From positions 1 to 34,739 of the forward strand of contig WQYU01000010.1 in NCBI GenBank assembly GCA_009781075.1: a stretch of DNA of 34,739 nt. The letters run 5' to 3'. This DNA is from Paludibacter sp. (GTDB lineage Bacteria; Bacteroidota; Bacteroidia; Bacteroidales; Paludibacteraceae). The notes below the pieces were generated by a model that worked only from the letters and a program-made list of their open reading frames with translations, was not told the DNA's origin and did not search any database. Positions 1-5,825 of this stretch are shown here, piece after piece; position 1 is the stretch's first letter; each line of letters begins with the position of its first letter. The position numbers and the translations under genes are program-made.

Positions 1-75
1 TACATTTTGTACCTGACGGCACAAAATAGGGGTTGACACAATATTTCTACCAACATTTCGTCCCAAATGGGACTT
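1..75. repeat. Two short palindromes, dispersed-repeat-like
   Basis: ATTTTGT (4-10) pairs with ACAAAAT (21-27), and GTCCC (60-64) pairs with GGGAC (69-73) around a four-base loop. Such GTCCC..GGGAC units are common dispersed repeats in Bacteroidetes intergenic DNA; that comparison is from memory. The segment lies in the upstream region of the first gene, and its left edge is cut by the window, so the full unit cannot be seen. Confidence 0.4.
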
Positions 76-147
76 AAATAGAAATTTTATTTTAAACAAA
101 AATTATAAATATTAAAAAATAAATAAATTAATTTAATAAAAAAGGAA

Positions 148-1899
148 ATGAAAAAGAATAAACTTTTTTCTGCAATAGCAGCCGTTGTGTTGCTATTGAG
201 TAATGGTGCGTTTCTCAGCGCACAGGTAACGGTGGGGAGCGACAAAGTCCCCGAAACGTATTCGTTGCTCGAATTGGTGAGCAACCACAGTAACGGTTTG
301 CGATTGCCGCAAATGACAACAGCACAGCGAGATGCAATGACTAACACCGCTGATTTTAAAACAAACCCGAATGCACAGGGCTTGACAATTTTTAACACAA
401 CCACGTATTGTGTAGAGACGTGGAACGGAAATACGTGGATTAGTCAATGTATGGATTGCAGTAAGGTTGTTTTCCCTGTTTTGCAAAGTTCCTATACCCT
501 TTGCACAGGTGCAACATTTTCCGACCTGACGGCTTCGGTCGGCGGCAACGAACGCTGGTACAACGATCCAAGCGGCGGCGCGGCGCGTGACAATGTCGAC
601 CCTCTGGTTTCGGGAAAGACGTATTATGCTGAAGAATTTGTCGGCAGTTGTATAAATCCAACCCGCTATCCTGTTACTGTAACGCTTGGCAGTTGCTCTA
701 CACCTCCTACCGGCGGCAATCTAACCACTTTCACAAATGTGATGTACGATTTCCAGCATCAAACGCTTCTGGCTTATAACAGCAGCGGTATGCCCACCAC
801 TTACCGGTGGCAGTTTAGTGAAAACAACAGCGTTTTCAACGATATAACGGACGTTCCCAATTCCAATTTTTATACTGTTCCCGCTCATTTTGCCGACAGT
901 TATGCCAATGCAGGAACTACAGGTTTGTACTTCCGCTGTATTCTTTCCAATCCCAAAGGCAGTACGACAACCAACACACTTAATATCCTGTTTATCAATA
1001 CTAGCTCTTCCGGATACGCTTATGATGTAATTAATGGCGATACTGTTCGTTACCTGACGATTCAAACTACTAACACGAATTTCCCATCAGGAACTATGAA
1101 AATAGCGCTTACAAGTCTTGGCGCCAGCGAAAATAACGATGCCGGCGATTTGGGCGATTTTTACCAGTGGGGACGCGTGAAAGACGGACACGAACATATT
1201 GTTTGGAATAAAGACGCAAATTACATTAATACCATTGAACCAACAGGTAATGGCGCTACTTCTATTGCTATTCCAGGACCCGCTCCTGCTGCAGACCTGG
1301 ACGCTAACGGTCAAATTAAGCCAACTTCAACAACTTTTTTGGGTAATTTTATAACAGTATCTTCCGGCTATTGGGATAATGGGAACAACAATCTTTGGGG
1401 TAATGGCGTCACCGCTACACGCCCTGCCCCAGGTTCCGACATCCCTTTGTCATCACCCCCACCATCAACATCATCATGGACTTATCAGGTAAACAATCCC
1501 TGCCCCGATAATTGGAGCGTACCTTCCTCATGGAATTTTTGGGATATTTGTACGGGTACCGGTACAGATGTGTTTAGTGTAACTGACGGAACAAATTACG
1601 ACGGTACTGTCAACAACTGGGCTTGGCGCACTACTACCACTAATGCTATTGGCGGCGCTATAATAACAAATGCGGACGGAGAAAAAGTATTTCTGCCTGC
1701 TGCTGGGTATCGTAATTACACCAATGCATCGTTGAACTCCGTGGGTACGTACGGGTACTATTGGAGTAGTTCGGTTATTACTGTTGCTTTTACTAATACG
1801 CACGCCTGCTACTTGCGCTTCTACAGTAGTTTCGTGTACCCAGGCTACAACAGCAACAATCGGGCACTCGGATTTAGTGTCCGGTGCGTGGCGCCATAG
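148..1899 (+). CDS. Secreted FISUMP protein with DGR-like variable C-terminus
   Basis: Residues 1-26 are a Sec signal peptide ending at SAQ. Residues 27-103 form a head domain (LELVSN, NGLRLPQMTT, GLTIFNTTTYCVETWNG) widespread in secreted Bacteroidetes proteins. Residues 104-300 contain two Ig-like segments. The C-terminal half is a FISUMP domain (Fib_succ_major, a C-type-lectin-like fold), with FYQWGR, a CPDNWSVP variant of the CPDGWRVPT motif, FLPAAGYR, YYWSSS and a final FSVRCVA. The stop is followed 35 bp later by a GC-rich hairpin. In the last 50 codons almost every non-framework codon ends in T or C, as in targets of diversity-generating retroelements. I infer a secreted or surface binding protein whose ligand site is diversified. 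The ATG at 148 is preceded by an A-rich leader with AAAGGAA. The head is 60-70% identical by eye to the gene starting at 3157, so the two are duplicates. The ligand is unknown. Confidence 0.85.
   Translation: MKKNKLFSAIAAVVLLLSNGAFLSAQVTVGSDKVPETYSLLELVSNHSNGLRLPQMTTAQRDAMTNTADFKTNPNAQGLTIFNTTTYCVETWNGNTWISQCMDCSKVVFPVLQSSYTLCTGATFSDLTASVGGNERWYNDPSGGAARDNVDPLVSGKTYYAEEFVGSCINPTRYPVTVTLGSCSTPPTGGNLTTFTNVMYDFQHQTLLAYNSSGMPTTYRWQFSENNSVFNDITDVPNSNFYTVPAHFADSYANAGTTGLYFRCILSNPKGSTTTNTLNILFINTSSSGYAYDVINGDTVRYLTIQTTNTNFPSGTMKIALTSLGASENNDAGDLGDFYQWGRVKDGHEHIVWNKDANYINTIEPTGNGATSIAIPGPAPAADLDANGQIKPTSTTFLGNFITVSSGYWDNGNNNLWGNGVTATRPAPGSDIPLSSPPPSTSSWTYQVNNPCPDNWSVPSSWNFWDICTGTGTDVFSVTDGTNYDGTVNNWAWRTTTTNAIGGAIITNADGEKVFLPAAGYRNYTNASLNSVGTYGYYWSSSVITVAFTNTHACYLRFYSSFVYPGYNSNNRALGFSVRCVAP
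1750..1890 (+). other. Candidate DGR variable region (VR)
   Basis: Between the WSSS motif and FSVRCV, 26 of 33 codons end in C or T. Codons 1774-1797 are eight consecutive NNT codons (gtt att act gtt gct ttt act aat), and from 1801 on NNC codons dominate (cac gcc tgc tac .. cgc ttc tac .. ttc .. tac .. ggc tac aac agc aac). This fits adenine-specific mutagenic retrohoming, in which AAT/AAC template codons vary at positions 1 and 2 and keep position 3. The end (gtccggtgcgtggcgcc, 1879-1895) is GC-rich, as an initiation-of-mutagenic-homing site would be. The template repeat and the reverse transcriptase are not in the window. The pattern is observed; the DGR assignment is inference. Confidence 0.6.
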
Positions 1900-1930
1900 T
1901 TGAAGTATTTAGATATTAGAGTATAGAAAA

Positions 1931-1968
1931 AAAAGCAGGGTCGCAAATATGCGACCCCGCTTTTTTTT
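1931..1968 (+). terminator. GC-rich hairpin with U-tract after FISUMP gene
   Basis: GGGTCGC (1938-1944) pairs with GCGACCC (1951-1957). The stem extends by gc/gc across one mismatch and is flanked by an A-tract on the left and eight T on the right. It is an intrinsic terminator and could work in both directions. DGR targets are known to need a stem-loop just downstream of the VR, so a second role is possible. Confidence 0.8.
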
Positions 1969-1985
1969 ATCCGTAAATTCTCAAC

Positions 1986-2102
1986 TTGTTTCCATTCGTT
2001 TTTAAACGAGTGGAATTTGGGTTTATGTTTTTAACATAAAATATTCTACGTTAAAAACGCTCTACCATTTGCCCCCTCGTTGCAAACGAGGGGTAGCAAG
2101 GG
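1986..2102 (+). repeat. Palindromic element family, copy A
   Basis: About 115 bp with four small palindromes in series: CCATTCGTTT/AAACGAGTGG, TTTATGTT/AACATAAA, CGTT/AACG and CCCCTCGTT/AACGAGGGG. Copy B (3758-3873) is almost identical over its whole length. Copies C (12421-12487), D (17321-17394) and E (15707-15822) are in the opposite orientation and are shorter or rearranged. It contains no reading frame. It resembles REP/BIME-type elements moved in trans by a RAYT (TnpA_REP) transposase, which is an inference. Confidence 0.75.
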
Positions 2103-2145
2103 AATTACGAAAGGACTACATTAGGCGATTCTTTTTTATGAAACA

Positions 2146-2484
2146 TCAAACATGTTCCAAATTTCGTTCAATAGCCTTTTTTACAAAAGCATTAAGAGTA
2201 TAACCACGACTCTTTGCCGTAATAGCCGCTTTACGATGCAAATCGGGGGTCAGCCTTATGCTAAAACTTCCTTTGTAACTTTTCTCAACTGAAATATTTT
2301 CCACCTCACAGTCCCTTATATGCTCATCAACCATATAGCGAAAATTGTCTTTAAGTTCCTGTACTGTTTCACCCTCAAATGTAATTAAATCGTTAATACC
2401 TTCTATTTTTCCGAAAAACACACTGTCATCGGCAGAATATTGGACAGAGCCTATAAACCCTTTATATGTCAATATATTGTTCAT
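2146..2484 (-). CDS. hicB: HicB family antitoxin
   Basis: A 112-residue HicB-type antitoxin. The N-terminal half (YKGFIGSVQYSADDSVFFGKI, then ETVQELKDNF) is the partially degraded RNase-H-like HicB fold. The C-terminal half (SIRLTPDLHRKAAITAKSRG, then LNAFVKKAIE) is a ribbon-helix-helix DNA-binding segment. HicB neutralises the HicA mRNA interferase and, through this DNA-binding part, represses the operon. The toxin gene is directly upstream. Its stop overlaps this start in a TAATG arrangement, so the two are translationally coupled in the usual toxin-first HicAB order. Length is normal for the family. Confidence 0.9.
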   Translation of the reverse strand: MNNILTYKGFIGSVQYSADDSVFFGKIEGINDLITFEGETVQELKDNFRYMVDEHIRDCEVENISVEKSYKGSFSIRLTPDLHRKAAITAKSRGYTLNAFVKKAIERNLEHV

Positions 2485-2726
2485 TATATCAAACCTTTAT
2501 TTGTTAATTCTTCTATAAGTAAGTCAATCTGATAACCCTTCATAATACTATCGGGATGCGGCTTGTGGAGTTTTATTTTATGACTATTTTTTGCAAAACA
2601 AACTCGCGACCCGGCACCCTGTATTTCTTTGTACCCAAAAGATGAAAGCAATGTTCTTAACTCGCTGTATGTAAAATCTTTTGGCTGTGAAAGAAGTCGT
2701 ATGATTAATTTATCGTTTTTGGACAT
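2484..2726 (-). CDS. hicA: HicA family toxin (mRNA interferase)
   Basis: An 80-residue HicA toxin with a double-stranded-RNA-binding-like fold. The conserved pattern FGYKEIQGAGSRVCFAKNSHKIKLHKPHP carries the glycine-rich turn and the histidines (HKIKLHKPHP); in HicA one histidine is catalytic. HicA cleaves mRNA independently of ribosomes and causes growth arrest unless bound by HicB. A -7 box for this strand lies at 2761-2768, giving a leader of about 29 nt. The protein is slightly long compared with the classical 60-residue HicA but typical of Bacteroidetes versions. The pair lies between two duplicated display-protein genes, so it could stabilise this region. Confidence 0.9.
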   Translation of the reverse strand: MSKNDKLIIRLLSQPKDFTYSELRTLLSSFGYKEIQGAGSRVCFAKNSHKIKLHKPHPDSIMKGYQIDLLIEELTNKGLI

Positions 2727-2760
2727 TTTTATTATTAAAATAGTAACCGAAAATCAGTTG

Positions 2761-2768
2761 CAAAAGTA
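2761..2768 (-). promoter_or_regulatory. -7 box of hicAB
   Basis: CAAAAGTA on the + strand reads TACTTTTG on the coding strand and matches the Bacteroidetes -7 consensus TAnnTTTG. It lies 35 bp upstream of the hicA start. Confidence 0.6.
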
Positions 2769-2863
2769 TGATAAATATTTTAATTGTACAAAATATAATT
2801 ATAAAAATGTCATTTATTAGTTGAAAGTACGGACATATTTGCATCGTATTAAAAAATATTCAC

Positions 2864-2871
2864 TATCTTTG
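2864..2871 (+). promoter_or_regulatory. -7 box upstream of structured leader
   Basis: TATCTTTG matches TAnnTTTG, with TTTG at 2838-2841 as a -33 element 22 bp upstream. The predicted start at about 2877 would produce the structured RNA at 2923-3098 and then the truncated head-domain gene at 3157. Confidence 0.6.
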
Positions 2872-2922
2872 CGCCATAATTTTGAACATTAATTTTTCAA
2901 ATGACATAAGCACATTATAGGA

Positions 2923-3098
2923 CATATAAAAATAGCATTTTGCTAATTATTCTTTCTTGCATATTCCACAGCAGGCTCAAAAGAGTTAATAAATCGAGAA
3001 TAAGGTAGTGAAACGCCGTGTTTGCGGCGTGGAATGACCTGCAGATTTATAGGCGTGGAATCCTGCAAGAAGACAGGAAATTTCACGCTATTTTTATG
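2923..3098 (+). ncRNA. Candidate structured RNA / long 5' leader
   Basis: Nested pairings enclose a 176-nt domain. The outer stem is CATATAAAAATAGC (2923-2936) with GCTATTTTTATG (3087-3098). Inside it, CTTGCA-ta-TTCCAC (2956-2969) pairs with GTGGAA-tcc-TGCAAG (3055-3069), GCAGG (2971-2975) with CCTGC (3038-3042), and CGCCG (3014-3018) with CGGCG (3025-3029). GTGAAA (3008-3013) can pair with TTTCAC (3081-3086) as a pseudoknot. A good promoter lies just upstream and a coding start 58 bp downstream. I match it to no known riboswitch. It may be a cis-regulatory leader or an independent RNA. Confidence 0.5.
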
Positions 3099-3156
3099 TA
3101 AAAATTTGAGGAAAATAATTTTTTTAATAATATTAATAAATCAAAAAAAACTAGTA

Positions 3157-3684
3157 ATGAGAAGTAACTTTCTTAAAGTAGCAGCCGCTGCGTTGCTATT
3201 GAGTAATGGTGCGTTTGTGAACGCACAGGTAACTATGGGGAGTGATAAAACCCCTGAGATCTTTTCGGTGTTGGAACTGGTAAGCAACCAGCACAACGGT
3301 TTGCGGCTTCCGCAAATGACTACCGAACAGCGAGACGCAATGGCAGACGCTACGTTCAAAGCAAGTACCGAATCGCAAGGCTTGCAGATTTTTAACACTA
3401 CTACGTACTGCGTAGAAACGTGGAACGGAACGGCGTGGATTACTGCCTGTGGACCAAATATTGTTCCTTCGCCTTCTTCCGACCCTCTTTCTGATAACCG
3501 CATAATTGCATTTGCTGATGCAATGTATGATTTTCAACATCAGACGCTCACTGCCTATCTTATTTCGGGTACTGCAACCGCTTGGCAGTGGGAGATGAGT
3601 ACTGATGGCGGCACAACGTGGTTTAGCATTGTGGGGGCTAAAAGTGTAAACTACGTGGTGCCTGCCGATTTTATGTATGATTAG
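3157..3684 (+). CDS. Truncated paralogue of the FISUMP protein (head domain only)
   Basis: I start at the ATG at 3157 rather than the upstream in-frame ATG at 3022, because 3157 gives a clean signal peptide (VAAAALLLSNGAFVNAQ) and the upstream part lies in the structured leader. The 175-residue product repeats the signal peptide and head domain of the first gene (NGLRLPQMTT, IFNTTTYCVETWNG) and one Ig-like segment (AMYDFQHQTL). It stops at VPADFMYD, where the first gene continues for about 300 residues into its FISUMP domain. The DNA after the stop (ttagaatatag and the hairpin) again matches the DNA after the first gene. This means an internal deletion joined codon 'Asp-Phe' to the 3' flank. 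The first Ig-like segment is also missing. It may still be secreted, but without a recognition domain. Confidence 0.75.
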   Translation: MRSNFLKVAAAALLLSNGAFVNAQVTMGSDKTPEIFSVLELVSNQHNGLRLPQMTTEQRDAMADATFKASTESQGLQIFNTTTYCVETWNGTAWITACGPNIVPSPSSDPLSDNRIIAFADAMYDFQHQTLTAYLISGTATAWQWEMSTDGGTTWFSIVGAKSVNYVVPADFMYD

Positions 3685-3690
3685 AATATA

Positions 3691-3731
3691 GAAAAAAGCA
3701 GGGTCGCAGATATGCGGCGCTGCTCTTTTTT
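3691..3731 (+). terminator. Hairpin terminator, copy of the one at 1931
   Basis: AGCAGGGTCGCA (3697-3708) pairs with TGCGGCGCTGCT (3713-3724) apart from one mismatch and one wobble, followed by six T. The sequence is a diverged copy of the 1931-1968 hairpin, which shows that the duplication included the 3' flank. Confidence 0.75.
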
Positions 3732-3757
3732 GCATTAAGAGTCAAAAAAAATTATCT

Positions 3758-3873
3758 TTGTTTCCATTCGTTTTTAAACGAGTGGAATTTGGTTTTATGT
3801 TTTTAACATAAAATATTCTACGTTAAAAACGCTCTACCATTTGCCCCCTCGTTGCAAACGAGGGGTAGCAAGG
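3758..3873 (+). repeat. Palindromic element family, copy B
   Basis: Nearly identical to copy A (1986-2102) and in the same orientation, again just after the gene terminator. The duplication of head-domain gene, hairpin and element therefore seems to have been one unit. Confidence 0.75.
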
Positions 3874-3898
3874 TCAAGACGCACTAAACAAGAGAGGC

Positions 3899-3942
3899 AC
3901 GTCATTGCGAACTGCGAGGAACGAAGCAGGAAGCAATCCAGA
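3899..3942 (+). repeat. CATTGCGA...GAAGCAATCC dispersed repeat
   Basis: GTCATTGCGA at the left and GAAGCAATCC at the right surround a variable centre. Related copies lie at 12371-12410 (same strand) and 23128-23151 (opposite strand). The half-sites ATTGC/GCAAT are inverted. This type of short repeat is widespread in many bacterial genomes. Confidence 0.6.
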
Positions 3943-4014
3943 AATTATAATTTTAATTCTTTTCTGTTACTTACACGAGATATTTTTCATTTGCAGGGAA
4001 TTTCGTGTTTATTT

Positions 4015-5193
4015 TTAAATTCCCAATTTTTGCTTCAATTCTTTTGGAATAGAATTTTTATTAACAACAATATTCATCGTTTTGAGTTTTACAAACGCTT
4101 CACTAACATACCAAATACCTTTATATTTGCCTGTAATTCCCCAAGAATTTTTCACCATATAATATTTTGTGCCGTTTTGGTCTTTTGCAATTCCAAAAAT
4201 TAACATTCCGTGGTCGTCTGTGGTTTGAAAATTATCAAACTCTTTCTGCCGCATCTCTTGGGTAACATTCCTTTCGGGTCTTGGTCCATTTACTTTATAA
4301 ATTTGATTTTCGATTTCTGTTTGAGAAACGCCTGTCCATTTTGCCTGGTCGCTGCCGGAAAGATTTGTGATGTCTGTTTCGGGCAAGACGGCAGTTCCTG
4401 TGCGCGTAAAGCCACGTTCACTAACGTCTGAGCCCCATGCAACCGTATAACCATTGTTTATTGCATAATCAAAAACCTGCATCAATTCGTCAATTGGCAA
4501 ATTGTAACTTTCCGACCAGCGCCAGTTATCAGGAATTTCCAATGTAAATTTTTGATAAAACGGATGATGTGTAAACGATGTCAACGACACATAATCGTCA
4601 GTATTCAGTCCAAAACTTTTTGCATACTCTGTGGGAGTAAATTTTTTCCCATCAACGATAAAATCTGTTGGAGGTACGCCCAGATATGCCTGCAAAATTG
4701 CCTCAAAAGGCTTTTTCCATACGGTCGAAATTGTACCTTTTGCTTTGGCAATATTATCTATGTACGATTGCAGAATATTGTCAAGTTCCTTGTGATTGTG
4801 GCGCGGGGTACCATAGTTTAATCCCGTCATTTCGGTAGTTGGAACGATGCCGTAATTTTTCCAGCAATACAACACATCATAGAACGAGCCGCCCGGTCCA
4901 AAATTTGTCTCCGAGTGCATGCGAACATATTTATCCGCTTTGTCGAGATAACTTTTATAAACCACATACATTGGAGACAAATCAACTTCCTTGTTGGAAG
5001 TACGCAAAATCTCCGATTCCAAAAAAGCCAATCCGGAAAATGACCAGCAAGTACTTGAACTCGCCTGGTCTTTGATTGAGGTAATAGGATTTGCCTTAAC
5101 AGTCTTAAACTCAAAGGTATCCACCTTTTCTTGTGCCGAAATGAAAAGTATTCCGACAAAAATTAACAGGAAAGAAATTGCATATTTTTTCAT
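4015..5193 (-). CDS. C1 family cysteine peptidase (aminopeptidase C/bleomycin hydrolase-like)
   Basis: A papain-fold peptidase of the C1B (PepC/bleomycin hydrolase) group, 392 residues. A signal peptide ends near SAQ at residue 21, so it is exported. Q43 in the SIKDQ segment forms the oxyanion hole and C49 in STCWSFSG is the catalytic cysteine. H328 (DDHGMLIFGIAKD) and N349 (MVKNSWG) complete the triad. The insertion between the lobes (PPTDFIVDGKKFTPTEYAK) is typical of C1B enzymes. Members trim N-terminal residues from peptides, so a role in peptide feeding in the periplasm is likely. A -7 box at 5379-5386 predicts a leader of about 180 nt. The gene stands alone. Confidence 0.9.
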   Translation of the reverse strand: MKKYAISFLLIFVGILFISAQEKVDTFEFKTVKANPITSIKDQASSSTCWSFSGLAFLESEILRTSNKEVDLSPMYVVYKSYLDKADKYVRMHSETNFGPGGSFYDVLYCWKNYGIVPTTEMTGLNYGTPRHNHKELDNILQSYIDNIAKAKGTISTVWKKPFEAILQAYLGVPPTDFIVDGKKFTPTEYAKSFGLNTDDYVSLTSFTHHPFYQKFTLEIPDNWRWSESYNLPIDELMQVFDYAINNGYTVAWGSDVSERGFTRTGTAVLPETDITNLSGSDQAKWTGVSQTEIENQIYKVNGPRPERNVTQEMRQKEFDNFQTTDDHGMLIFGIAKDQNGTKYYMVKNSWGITGKYKGIWYVSEAFVKLKTMNIVVNKNSIPKELKQKLGI

Positions 5194-5533
5194 ATTGAAA
5201 TATATTTAAAAAATTAATAAACTTATAACTAAATCATTTTAAACTCTTTACCCATTCTTTCTGAAATACTGAAAAACAGGAAAATCAACTTTAACCAACA
5301 AAATATTTTTATTTTAGTATGATTGGAATGTGGTACTAACGATAACTGCATAGTATAAAATTTTTAAATTTTTCTTTGCAAAAATACAAAAAAGTCTTGA
5401 CATATACACAGACCGATAAAAATTCGATTTAACAACCTCACTTCACTTCGTTCTGTTCGGTGTAGGCTCCGCAAGATTGACAAAAAAACCACAACTTTCT
5501 TACCTTTTTGGATTAATTTAAAAAAACTTCAAT
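5194..5533. other. Intergenic region, 340 bp
   Basis: It holds the promoter of the C1 peptidase (minus strand) and the 5' flank of the IS110 remnant (plus strand). IS110-group elements encode a bridge RNA next to the transposase, so 5400-5533 may contain remnants of one; I cannot define its fold by eye. No reading frame is convincing. Confidence 0.4.
5379..5386 (-). promoter_or_regulatory. -7 box of C1 peptidase gene
   Basis: CAAAAATA on the + strand reads TATTTTTG on the coding strand, which matches TAnnTTTG. It lies 186 bp upstream of the start codon. Confidence 0.5.
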
Positions 5534-5758
5534 ATGAAGAAAGTATGTGGTTTAGATGTGCACAAAGATAGTATATTTTGTGCGATTTACAATGGAGAGA
5601 AGTATTCAGAAGTCAAAGAATACGAAACGACGATGGTAAATATCTGCTCAATGGGGGAATACTTGCAGTCTGAAAATGTTACAGAAGTATCAATGGAAAG
5701 CACCGGCATCTATTGGATAGCCTTTTGGGATTTGTTACTTGATATGGGTTTACCATAA
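5534..5758 (+). pseudogene. IS110 family transposase, N-terminal remnant
   Basis: 74 residues that match the start of IS110-type DEDD transposases: CGLDVHKDSIFCAIY contains the first catalytic Asp, and EVSMESTGIYW the conserved E-S-TG-Y-W motif. Full-length enzymes have about 300-400 residues, so roughly three quarters are missing, including the RuvC-like remainder and the C-terminal Tnp20 domain with its catalytic serine. The frame stops in LLLDMGLP-TAA directly at the left arm of the terminator at 5757. The truncation breakpoint therefore coincides with the 3' end of the neighbouring minus-strand operon. The product cannot be active. Confidence 0.85.
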
Positions 5759-5798
5759 AAAAAGGTATTACCTTTCAGGACAAGCAATACCTTTTTTT
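5757..5798 (-). terminator. Bidirectional terminator of the RCC1 operon
   Basis: AAAAAAAGGTATT (5757-5769) pairs perfectly with AATACCTTTTTTT (5786-5798) around a 16-nt loop. The U-tracts work on both strands. It ends the three-gene RCC1 operon and overlaps the stop of the IS110 remnant. Confidence 0.85.
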
Positions 5799-5825
5799 AC
5801 ATTTATACATTTATACACTATTTTG

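Noticed and set aside
3022-3156. N-terminal extension of the truncated head-domain protein from an upstream ATG
   Set aside because: The extension has no signal-peptide sense, lies in the structured RNA, and the ATG at 3157 gives a signal peptide homologous to that of the first gene.
3841-4203. 120-residue plus-strand frame
   Set aside because: It begins in repeat copy B and runs antisense to the C1 peptidase. The encoded sequence looks like translated repeat.
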